Shown one piece after another: positions 48,750 to 56,282 of a DNA stretch of 64,000 bases. Below the pieces are notes generated by a model that searched no databases, was not told the origin of the DNA, and saw nothing but the letters and a program-made list of their open reading frames with translations. The DNA comes from JBKCUI01 sp052161625 (GTDB lineage: Bacteria > Planctomycetota > Planctomycetia > Pirellulales > Pirellulaceae). Made by a program: the position numbers and the translations under genes. Every line of letters begins with the position of its first letter. The stretch's first letter is position 1. The stretch lies in assembly GCA_052161625.1 (NCBI GenBank), contig CP197412.1. One strand, written 5' to 3'.

Positions 48750-49057
48750 TATCAATCAACCGTTGCATGTGTGCCAAAGTTTGGAATCACACGGAATACG
48801 CAAGGTCTAAAGAATTCTTCCGCAAACTTTCCAGATTAGCTCAAGTCACCACGAAAGTCGCGTCACCTTCACATCCGAGCCAACGACGAAAAACGCCTAT
48901 TCGTTCTATTAGTGAGGCTAATTGCGAGTTCGGATTCGGGGATTCCGTGGGCATTTTCGGGAAGAATAGCCAACTTGGTGCGTACTTTCTGCACGTGTAA
49001 ACCCAACTTGTCTAACATCTGTTTGTCACCAACAGCTTTGCTGAACAATACGAACGA
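48750..49057. other. 308-base divergent intergenic region between the giant gene and the kinase gene
   Basis: No supported coding region; the small frames here are shadows. It must hold the start signals of both divergent genes. I can see no clear -35/-10 pair, ribosome site, or repeat strong enough to name. Confidence 0.5.
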
Positions 49058-52039
49058 ATGCCAATGAACATCCAATTGCGTTGCCCGAATGATTCCGAGC
49101 TCTCGGATTTGCTCGACGGCAATTTGGTGGATCCGGAGCTCTCGCGATGGGCCGAACATCTCGAAACCTGCGTAAATTGTCAGCAGGTAGCTAGTCGAAT
49201 CTCGACGATTGGTACCTTGGTCGATACGTTGCGAGCCAAATCGGAAGAGATGAACCATATTGTACATCAAACGCCGCAAACACTTCTCGAACGTATCAAG
49301 CAGATTCCGATGCTTGCTACTGAACCATCGCGAGTGTCTTACTCAGGGCTAACCGCCCGGAGTAGCAAAATGGACACGATTGAGTTTTCATCCGATCCAA
49401 CGCCCGGAGTGATGGGGAAAATTGGTCAGTATCGAATTCTGCGTTTGCTCGGGTCGGGAGGCATGGGCTCCGTCTTTCTAGCAGAGGATATCAAACTCCA
49501 TAGGCAAGTCGCATTAAAAGTGATGTTGCCAACAATCGCAGTCGATCCAGTGGCAAAAGAGCGATTCTTGCGCGAGGCCCGAGCCGCTGCTAGTCTAAAA
49601 AGCGACCATGTTGTAACCGTTCACCAGGTAGGTGAAGAGGATTCTATGCCTTATTTAGCCATGGAACTTCTCCTTGGATGTTCCCTGGATGAACGGATCC
49701 GAACGGGAGAACCAATCAGTGTTGAGTGGATCATTCATATTGCGATGGGCGTTGCAAAGGGTTTATCCGATGCGCATGAAAAAGGTATGGTACATCGAGA
49801 TATCAAACCCGGTAACATTTGGTTGGAACAAACCGAAGAACGACTCCCGCGAATCAAAATCCTTGACTTCGGTTTGGCTCGCACCGAAATGGACGACACT
49901 CACCTCACACAGGTTAAGGCAATTGTTGGAACTCCAGCTTTCATGGCGCCAGAGCAGGCTCGAGGGAACTGTACCATCGATGCTAGGTCCGATCTTTTTT
50001 CTCTAGGGTGCGTCATCTATTATCTCTGCACCGGCGAAGTGCCGTTTAAAGCAGAAAATACGCTTGCAACTTTAATGGCGTTGGCGGTGAATACGCCACA
50101 GGCGACTTCTCATAGGAATTCTTCTATTCCAATTCGGCTATCGAATTTAACGATGGATTTACTCCATAAAGATCCCATACAACGGCCTGAAACGGCTCGC
50201 GATGTTCTAATTGCGCTGAGTGAAATCAAGCGTGATTTATACCAAGGGGGGGAGGAATATACTCTGCCTCGTCAAAGACAAGACTTGCTTGAAAAGGTTT
50301 TTTCGCTCAAGAAAAATCGACTTTTTCTTTTGGCAGGTTGCGTCGCGATCTTTTCTTTCCTTGCACTACTTTGGTCCTATTCCCCACGCAATTTGTCGAA
50401 TCAAAGTGACCAAAACTCCCTCCGAGCGGCAGGTGATAATTCCAAGGACAAGTCAATATCAATACAAGAGGTGGATGATCTTACGAGTGAAATATTTAGG
50501 CGATTTGAAGGCCGTTTCAAGTTACAAAACCCTGAATTCTTTGGTCAGATCAACCCAGTATATCATGGGCACGAGCTAAGTAGTCTGACGATTTCTGGCC
50601 GAAACATTCGCAATATCGATGAGGTAAAGAACCTGACGCATTTGCGTTCTCTTGTCGTAGAAGGAGTCGATGGAAGCTTCGCGCTTTCTACCCTTGATTT
50701 GTCACCACTTGCTAGGCTACCATTGCAACGATTAGTCTTGCTGGGAGGGTATGTGACTCCAAGTCTTCAGCCCATCGGCGGATTGCCTCTTGAAGAACTA
50801 CAAATTGATTACTCACCCGTTTCGGATTTGAGTCCTCTTAAGGGGATGCAACTGAAGCGATTGAATCTCTGGAATTGGATCGGTAGTGATCTTACACCCT
50901 TACACGGGATGCCCCTGCGAGAGTTAAACCTCGGAGGTAACAGGCAACTTGCTGATATTTCCCCTCTCGCTGGTTCGCCTATAGAGTTTTTATGCATTAA
51001 TCTAACACGCGTGTCGGATTTGAGTCCGCTCCGCGGCGCGCCTATTAAACGCCTCTATTGTAGCAATACACTGATTGGCGATGTAGCACCATTGGTAGAC
51101 GCTCCGGTAGAAGAGCTTTTGATTGCCGGAACCAAAGTCAGAGACATATCGTTTGCTAAAAGGTGGCCGTTGAAGTGGATCGAATTGGATTATGACCTTC
51201 CTGGTTGGCACGACGCGTTGATTGGAATCGAATCCTTGGAAAGAATAAAGGATCAATCGGCGAAAGCCGTATTAGCGGCATTTGACCGTGAGCCTTGGCG
51301 GAAGCCTGACGAAATATTTGCAAACAATATAGGAATCGAGTTCGTTAGAATACCAAAAGGGAAGATGATTCGAGGCCGTAGTAACATGGACGAATATTTG
51401 CAGTCTAAGGAGATTGAGATCCATAGCGATTTCTATTTGGGCCGATACGAAATTACTCAAAAGCAGTGGGTACAGGTCATGGGTCAAAATCCTAGCTATT
51501 TCGGTCGAGAAGGCCCAGGTGCAGCACAAGTGCTTTGTTTAAGCGATGAAGAGTTACTTCGATTGCCAGTAGAGCGAGTCTCATGGCTGGACTGCCAGGT
51601 TTTTTTACAGAAATTAAATGAATTGGATCCTGATCCAGGCTGGAAATATCGACTTCCTACTGAAGCAGAATGGACCTACGCATGTCAAGGTGGTCCGATG
51701 AACGAGGATTTCGATCCAACGAGACTTTATTTCTTTCAGTCACCTAGGAATAACCTACTCTCTTATCTCTGCAATTCGAAATTGAGTGATATCGGTCGGA
51801 CGATTTCGGTAGGAACCTATCCCCCGAATTCGTTAGGCCTATCAGACATGCATGGAAACGTTTGGGAGTGGTGCGATGATCTGGCCAACGTTCCATCCAA
51901 ACGGGCTCGTTGGATCCACGGAGGATCGTGGAGGGACGAGGAAGTTAAATGTTGCTCGTCCTACGTTCTGGAACCAACAGAGGGATGGACGTACTACGAT
52001 TTAGGTTTTCGTGTGGCCAAGGTGCGAGCGGAAGAATAG
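49058..52039 (+). CDS. Transmembrane Ser/Thr kinase with ZAS-like motif, LRRs and SUMF1 domain
   Basis: A 993-residue membrane protein. The N-terminus has Cys9 and H34-X3-C38-X2-C41 (HLETCVNC), the zinc-binding signature of ZAS-type anti-sigma factors. A Hanks-type kinase follows (about 128-395): LLGSGGMGSVFLAED, ALKVML, HRDIKPGN with catalytic Asp248, DFGLAR and APEQARG. A membrane helix (about 421-442) is followed by an outer part with internalin-like LRRs (about 520-710; DLSPLKGMQLKRLNL, DISPLAGSPIEFL) and a SUMF1/FGE-sulfatase-type domain (about 745-990; LPTEAEWTYAC, MHGNVWEWCDD, GGSWRDEE). The start at 49058 is ATG; a second ATG lies 6 bases downstream. Cytoplasmic kinase and anti-sigma-like ends with an outer sensor suggest signal transmission to a sigma factor, and an ECF sigma gene converges on it 66 bases away. 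Confidence 0.92.
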   Translation: MPMNIQLRCPNDSELSDLLDGNLVDPELSRWAEHLETCVNCQQVASRISTIGTLVDTLRAKSEEMNHIVHQTPQTLLERIKQIPMLATEPSRVSYSGLTARSSKMDTIEFSSDPTPGVMGKIGQYRILRLLGSGGMGSVFLAEDIKLHRQVALKVMLPTIAVDPVAKERFLREARAAASLKSDHVVTVHQVGEEDSMPYLAMELLLGCSLDERIRTGEPISVEWIIHIAMGVAKGLSDAHEKGMVHRDIKPGNIWLEQTEERLPRIKILDFGLARTEMDDTHLTQVKAIVGTPAFMAPEQARGNCTIDARSDLFSLGCVIYYLCTGEVPFKAENTLATLMALAVNTPQATSHRNSSIPIRLSNLTMDLLHKDPIQRPETARDVLIALSEIKRDLYQGGEEYTLPRQRQDLLEKVFSLKKNRLFLLAGCVAIFSFLALLWSYSPRNLSNQSDQNSLRAAGDNSKDKSISIQEVDDLTSEIFRRFEGRFKLQNPEFFGQINPVYHGHELSSLTISGRNIRNIDEVKNLTHLRSLVVEGVDGSFALSTLDLSPLARLPLQRLVLLGGYVTPSLQPIGGLPLEELQIDYSPVSDLSPLKGMQLKRLNLWNWIGSDLTPLHGMPLRELNLGGNRQLADISPLAGSPIEFLCINLTRVSDLSPLRGAPIKRLYCSNTLIGDVAPLVDAPVEELLIAGTKVRDISFAKRWPLKWIELDYDLPGWHDALIGIESLERIKDQSAKAVLAAFDREPWRKPDEIFANNIGIEFVRIPKGKMIRGRSNMDEYLQSKEIEIHSDFYLGRYEITQKQWVQVMGQNPSYFGREGPGAAQVLCLSDEELLRLPVERVSWLDCQVFLQKLNELDPDPGWKYRLPTEAEWTYACQGGPMNEDFDPTRLYFFQSPRNNLLSYLCNSKLSDIGRTISVGTYPPNSLGLSDMHGNVWEWCDDLANVPSKRARWIHGGSWRDEEVKCCSSYVLEPTEGWTYYDLGFRVAKVRAEE

Positions 52040-52105
52040 CGTCGCGTTCTCCGTTCACCCCACTCGCATTGAATGTCACGAGGATCCATTTTTCATGGTG
52101 CAAAG

Positions 52106-52660
52106 CTACAGAATGTCACGTACTTCTTGGCGTAGCCTGCTTAGAATTTTCGACTTGATGGAGTAAACGGTTCCAACCGATATTCCCATCGTTATGGCGA
52201 TTTTGTGAGGATCGCATTGTTCGAGCACATAAGCCCGGAATACTTCTCGATGGAGTTCAGAAAATTCGCATTCGACCAGTTCCAGCGCTTTGCGATATAG
52301 GTATCTTCGGTCTTCCTCATTTTCGAGGAAGAACATTTCGTTTTCATGGTCTCGTAGGTTTGAACCCGATTCCATGGTGAGCGGTATGGGCTTCCGCTGA
52401 ATCGAGCGAAATCGATTGATGAAGATCACTTTTAACCAAGCATGAAAACTTTGGTTGGCGTCATAGTCAAAGTGAGGCAGCTTCTGCCAGAGAATGACGA
52501 ACACATCCTGGACCAAGTCCGCGGCGTCTGTTTCTTGACATCCGATTCGTTTCGCCCAATGGAATAGAAGCGGCGTGTACAGTTCTACAAAGCGTCCCCA
52601 GTCATTACTGCCGTTGGAAGAGCGGATTCGGTATAAGAGGCTTACAGGTGTTTCGTACAT
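52106..52660 (-). CDS. ECF-family RNA polymerase sigma factor
   Basis: A 184-residue sigma-70 of the ECF group. Region 2 is seen from about 20 to 90 (DAADLVQDVFVILWQKLPHF, AWLKVIFINRFRSIQRK). Region 4 lies from about 130 to 180 (REVFRAYVLEQCDPHKIAITM, GTVYSIKSKILSRLRQEV), with a helix-turn-helix for the -35 element. No conserved Pro-rich extension or anti-sigma gene lies beside it. The convergent partner is the kinase with the ZAS-like motif, a combination known from planctomycete ECF groups linked to kinases. Its promoter region is 52661-52947. No ribosome site is visible. Confidence 0.92.
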   Translation of the reverse strand: MYETPVSLLYRIRSSNGSNDWGRFVELYTPLLFHWAKRIGCQETDAADLVQDVFVILWQKLPHFDYDANQSFHAWLKVIFINRFRSIQRKPIPLTMESGSNLRDHENEMFFLENEEDRRYLYRKALELVECEFSELHREVFRAYVLEQCDPHKIAITMGISVGTVYSIKSKILSRLRQEVRDIL

Positions 52661-52947
52661 AGATGACTTACGAAAAGTACCACGAGGAAGGTCGATCCGC
52701 TAATCCATTTTGGGCTGCACACTATTTCTCAGTTTTGCATATTCGAACAAGAATTTGGAACAGACGAAGCATCCATTATGCCTAGGGTGGCGACTCGAGT
52801 GTAACTTTCGTTCTGAAAAATCACGAAGAGTTCCGCAGTTCGACATTTTGATTCACCTATCGGTCCAAACGGTATCGAAATCAAACCAGTAGGACCGATC
52901 AGCGGTAGTCCCCTTTCGCCACTAAGAAATCTGCGCAGACGATGGGG

Positions 52948-53607
52948 TTATCGAGGCCTGGTGACACGGTGGGTTTGGGCGGATGCGTTTTTTGCAGGAA
53001 TTTTGCTCGGCATAGAGCGAAACCGTGCGTTTTCGTCAGGCGTAGGGGACGGGGATGGCGTGGGGACCGATTCCAGCTTGGGTTTAGCTGGTGTCGGCTG
53101 CATAGAGCCGTTCGATCGATGGGAATTGCTCGGAGAAGCTGGGATGGCTTGCACGGTTTCTGGGCCATAGCCACTGTCGGAGACGATCATTCCCGAATCA
53201 TAGGACGATTGGCAGCTTGAACATCCAGATGCACCAATGTGACCCGTGCTGCAGGTGGAGCAGTCATTGGGGACATATTGGAATCCCCAAAGCTCGCGAA
53301 AGCGGCTGAGAGCGCCTGGGCATCGTCCACAGGAATCGCCTCCGATAAACGTGTTGTCGCATCCGCAGGGGTCGCACACGGGAGGTTCGTTGATTTGCTC
53401 GTCCCAGTAGACTTCGCCGCACCCCGAATTGCAATGATTGATGGCCAGTCGAGAGGCGATGCGACTACGAACCCCTAGTCCATCGCAACCGACGTCACAT
53501 CCCGTACCGCATGCACTTCCGCAGCGATCGACCACTTGAAGTCCGCAGCAGCCAACCTGCAATGCCAGCGTGAACAAGGCTACCCATCCGAACGCAAATG
53601 ATTTCAT
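52948..53607 (-). CDS. Cys-rich exported protein with basic, Pro/Ser-rich tail
   Basis: A 219-residue protein of unknown function. A signal-like N-terminus (FAFGWVALFTLALQVG) runs into CC, possibly a lipobox although the -3 residue is Gln. Seventeen Cys occur in the first ~130 residues, mostly as CxxC, CGC or CxxxC, which suggests several metal or disulfide sites. The last ~90 residues are free of Cys, rich in Pro, Ser and Lys/Arg, and probably disordered. A good ribosome site (GGGAG at 53615-53619, spacer 7) supports the start at 53607. Similar Cys-rich exported proteins are typical of planctomycetes. Confidence 0.78.
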   Translation of the reverse strand: MKSFAFGWVALFTLALQVGCCGLQVVDRCGSACGTGCDVGCDGLGVRSRIASRLAINHCNSGCGEVYWDEQINEPPVCDPCGCDNTFIGGDSCGRCPGALSRFRELWGFQYVPNDCSTCSTGHIGASGCSSCQSSYDSGMIVSDSGYGPETVQAIPASPSNSHRSNGSMQPTPAKPKLESVPTPSPSPTPDENARFRSMPSKIPAKNASAQTHRVTRPR

Positions 53608-53823
53608 GTCTTGACTCCCAAGGTTGTTTGCTAACAGGGGGAGTATCGGCTCGCATAATCCCTACAATCAGCAAATCTTGCCAAGATTCCTGTTCAAACC
53701 TCCCTCTCTTTCCCGTCTTACCTAAACTGCGTGCGCGGTATTTCGGACGGCGATTGAAGCCTTTGCGTTGAACGTCCGATGGACCAAGAACTGTACCATT
53801 GTCTCTCACGAGAATCGGGTTCT

Positions 53824-54111
53824 ATGGACATCGACCGCAACCGCTACTTCATGTTCGGAGTGATCCTATTTCTGTTAGGGCTCCAATTTCGGCTTGTAGA
53901 TTCATTTATCCTCAACGAGAGCAGTACGCGCACATTGCACAAAATTGCGCAGCAGTCGAAGATCGCAGACAGCAATGTCGCGACCAACATGTACATGGAG
54001 ATGGGTACTCCCAAGAAATCGATCAAGCCGCCGAATTGGGTCGGTTTTGTTCTTCTTACAGCGGGCGGTGTCATGGCTTTGCATGCAATGGTCCTCCCAA
54101 AGCGTTCGTAA
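53824..54111 (+). CDS. Small membrane protein, unknown function
   Basis: A 95-residue protein with two hydrophobic helices (YFMFGVILFLLGLQF near residues 8-22, and WVGFVLLTAGGVMALHAMV near the C-terminus) separated by a polar 50-residue loop. The chosen ATG (MDIDRNRYF) is 15 codons inside the longest frame, where the hydrophobic pattern begins. It has no domain I can name. It is transcribed away from the Cys-rich gene and followed by another small gene. Confidence 0.6.
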   Translation: MDIDRNRYFMFGVILFLLGLQFRLVDSFILNESSTRTLHKIAQQSKIADSNVATNMYMEMGTPKKSIKPPNWVGFVLLTAGGVMALHAMVLPKRS

Positions 54112-54196
54112 AGCGAAATCTTTCGGATACGCCCCGAATCCACGCTACTCGTCTTCTCTTCCTTGTCGGCCTTCTCTGGAAAAGGATTTCCTCATC

Positions 54197-54619
54197 ATGA
54201 GAAATCGATGGCGAACCGTCCGATCCCCCGCACTTTGGGTTTTGCTCAGTGCAGGGGTGATCGCAGGCGCATCCAATTGGCGGTCGGAAAGTGCGGGGTC
54301 GGTCGCAACCTGGGGAAGCGAGATTGGGACTAATCCGTTGGAGAATCGCACTGGCGAAGATAAAGACTCGCTCCTCCGTGAGGACACACCATTGACTCAG
54401 TTGCGAGGTCGATTTCGGCAATCGGGCGATCGCATTTTGTTCACCGAAGAGGGTGCGAACCGATCGATGAAGTGCTTGGAAAACCTTTGGCTCCAACGGA
54501 TCCTGGACTCGCAGAAAAACGAAGACCGCAAGGTGGTTTGGTTGGTCAACAGCGCCCGTGTCACCGAATTCAACGGTGAGAATTTTCTATTGATTGAGAG
54601 CGCGACCAAGACGCGATAG
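54197..54619 (+). CDS. Small exported hypothetical protein
   Basis: A 140-residue protein with an N-terminal hydrophobic stretch (PALWVLLSAGVIAGAS), probably a signal peptide or anchor. The C-terminal half reads LRGRFRQSGDRILFTEEGAN, then KVVWLVNSARVTEFNGENF, and looks like a small beta domain. Start ATG 54197 has AAAGGA at 54181-54186. It follows the small membrane protein by 85 bases on the same strand. I do not recognise the family. Confidence 0.6.
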   Translation: MRNRWRTVRSPALWVLLSAGVIAGASNWRSESAGSVATWGSEIGTNPLENRTGEDKDSLLREDTPLTQLRGRFRQSGDRILFTEEGANRSMKCLENLWLQRILDSQKNEDRKVVWLVNSARVTEFNGENFLLIESATKTR

Positions 54620-54641
54620 CGGGTAAGACGCGATAGCGGGC
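54608..54641 (+). repeat. Tandem 17-bp duplication across a stop codon
   Basis: Two near-identical 17-base units (54608-54624 and 54625-54641) differ only in the last base. The first contains the TAG stop of the small exported protein gene, so this is a recent local duplication in the 3' end. Confidence 0.85.
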
Positions 54642-54712
54642 AAGCATCTGGCCATTCCGTATCGGCTGAGATGGTGTCTCTTGGAGCCAATCTTACTTAC
54701 GAACATTCTCGC

Positions 54713-56281
54713 TTACGAGCCGGCGGCCGCTTCCGTTGTTTGCTTGGTCATTTCGCGTTGATCCCACGCTACGCGTATGGCCCGGGGTAGTGACCCGAGG
54801 ATGAGCTGCCTCTTGTCCGGTTGGTCGCTCAATTCGCTCAGGAGCGTTTCGGCCTTTTGAAAGAAAGCCTCTGCGAACGCATTTTCGGGATTATCACGGC
54901 GTTCGATCCATCCCATTTCGATGTTCGCAATGGCCGCAATGACTTTGTCGGTATCTGGAAACCCCGAGGTGAGCACCTTTCGCAAGGAATCTCGGGCCTC
55001 TTCGTAATTGGAAGCCTCGATGTGCAGCCTTGCTATTTGGAGCTCGGCTTTGAGGTAATAGTTCCGGCTTACCGCGTCTTTGGGCGGGTAGTATTCTGAG
55101 ATTGCATTCCAATGGCGAAGGTCGTTTTCGAGAATGGCGAAAGCAAATTGCTTCTCGATAGTATCTTGGCGAGGGACTCCCACTCCCGTGACCGGGCCGC
55201 CGAAAAGATCGCGATAGGTGACTCCGTAGACGATGCCCATCGTTGCAAGACCGATGGTTAAACAAGCCGCTGCACGCAGGAGGGGTGCCACCCAAGATCG
55301 CTTGTCACGTTTGCCCAGATTCTTATTTTGCTCGGTCGCGAGCTGTTGCAATTGCTGCGTGACTGCCAGATTGCTCAGACGTTGATGCTCGATGACTAGG
55401 CCCGTGAAGGGGATCATTTTATCGATACTGCCACCCATGACTTCATCGATCACGCCTCGCAACGACCTGCTCAATTCCGCTGCGGTGGCAAAGCGCTCTT
55501 CTGGGCTCTTGTTCAGAAGCTTATGAACAATATCGACGAGAGAGTCCGGCAAATCGGGGCGCAATTGTTTCAGCGATACAGGAGTCGCTTGCACGTGCTG
55601 CATGGCCAGGGCCAAGGGGGTTTCTCCGGAGAAGGGAGGGCGCCCGGAGAGCATGTGATACGCTGTCGCTCCAAGGGAGTACAGGTCGCTACGAGAATCG
55701 ACGGCCAAACCTTGGATCTGCTCCGGGCTCATATAAAGGGGTGTTCCGAGCGCAACACCGACGGCGGTCAAGTTCTGCGATTGACCACGGGCCCTCGCCA
55801 ATCCAAAGTCGGCAATCTTGACTTCACCGTCCGGGGTGAGAAGCAAGTTATCGGGTTTGATGTCGCGGTGGACAAGTCCGATGGATGACGCCTTTTGCAG
55901 GGCCGCAGTGGCTTGCCAGAGGATGGAGATCGCTTCTGCCAAGGGGAGCGCACCGCGTCTCTGAATATAGGCGTGGAGATTGCTACCAGGCACGTATTCC
56001 TGGGCAATATAGTGAATAGAATCAAACTTCCCGACATCGTAGACTTGGACGATATTCGGATGCATCAACGATGCGACCGCTCGCGCTTCTTGGAGGAAAC
56101 GCTGCTCGTGGTCTTGCGAACCGACGTAATCGGATCGCATGACTTTCAATGCGACGTGTCGATGCAGAGATTGCTGAAATGCCAGGTACACTTCGGACAT
56201 CCCACCGACACCTAGCCGATGCAGGATCGCGTAGCCGGCAACTGTCTTGTTGGTCAATTCTGGGGATGAGTGATTGATCAT
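54713..56281 (-). CDS. Hanks-type Ser/Thr protein kinase with a membrane segment and TPR-like C-terminus
   Basis: A 522-residue kinase. The domain (about 15-280) shows LGVGGMSEVYLA, VALKVM, the catalytic HRDIKPDN with Asp140, DFGLARA and LYMSPEQIQG. After a linker there is one membrane helix (LLRAAACLTIGLATMGIVYG, about 350-370) and then an extracytoplasmic part with repeated helix pairs (about 390-500) that looks TPR-like. The start ATG at 56281 lies one base after the TAG of the GH38-like gene, so translation is probably coupled. No SUMF1, LRR or PASTA domain is present. The substrate is unknown. Confidence 0.9.
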   Translation of the reverse strand: MINHSSPELTNKTVAGYAILHRLGVGGMSEVYLAFQQSLHRHVALKVMRSDYVGSQDHEQRFLQEARAVASLMHPNIVQVYDVGKFDSIHYIAQEYVPGSNLHAYIQRRGALPLAEAISILWQATAALQKASSIGLVHRDIKPDNLLLTPDGEVKIADFGLARARGQSQNLTAVGVALGTPLYMSPEQIQGLAVDSRSDLYSLGATAYHMLSGRPPFSGETPLALAMQHVQATPVSLKQLRPDLPDSLVDIVHKLLNKSPEERFATAAELSRSLRGVIDEVMGGSIDKMIPFTGLVIEHQRLSNLAVTQQLQQLATEQNKNLGKRDKRSWVAPLLRAAACLTIGLATMGIVYGVTYRDLFGGPVTGVGVPRQDTIEKQFAFAILENDLRHWNAISEYYPPKDAVSRNYYLKAELQIARLHIEASNYEEARDSLRKVLTSGFPDTDKVIAAIANIEMGWIERRDNPENAFAEAFFQKAETLLSELSDQPDKRQLILGSLPRAIRVAWDQREMTKQTTEAAAGS

Positions 56282-56282
56282 A

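Noticed and set aside
48869..49279. A 136-codon minus-strand frame over the kinase start
   Set aside because: Overlaps the zinc-motif N-terminus of the kinase and has no recognisable features.
52859..52899. 8-bp inverted repeat (ATCGGTCC / GGACCGAT) as a terminator
   Set aside because: The 25-base loop and absence of a following T run make a terminator or operator call unsupported.
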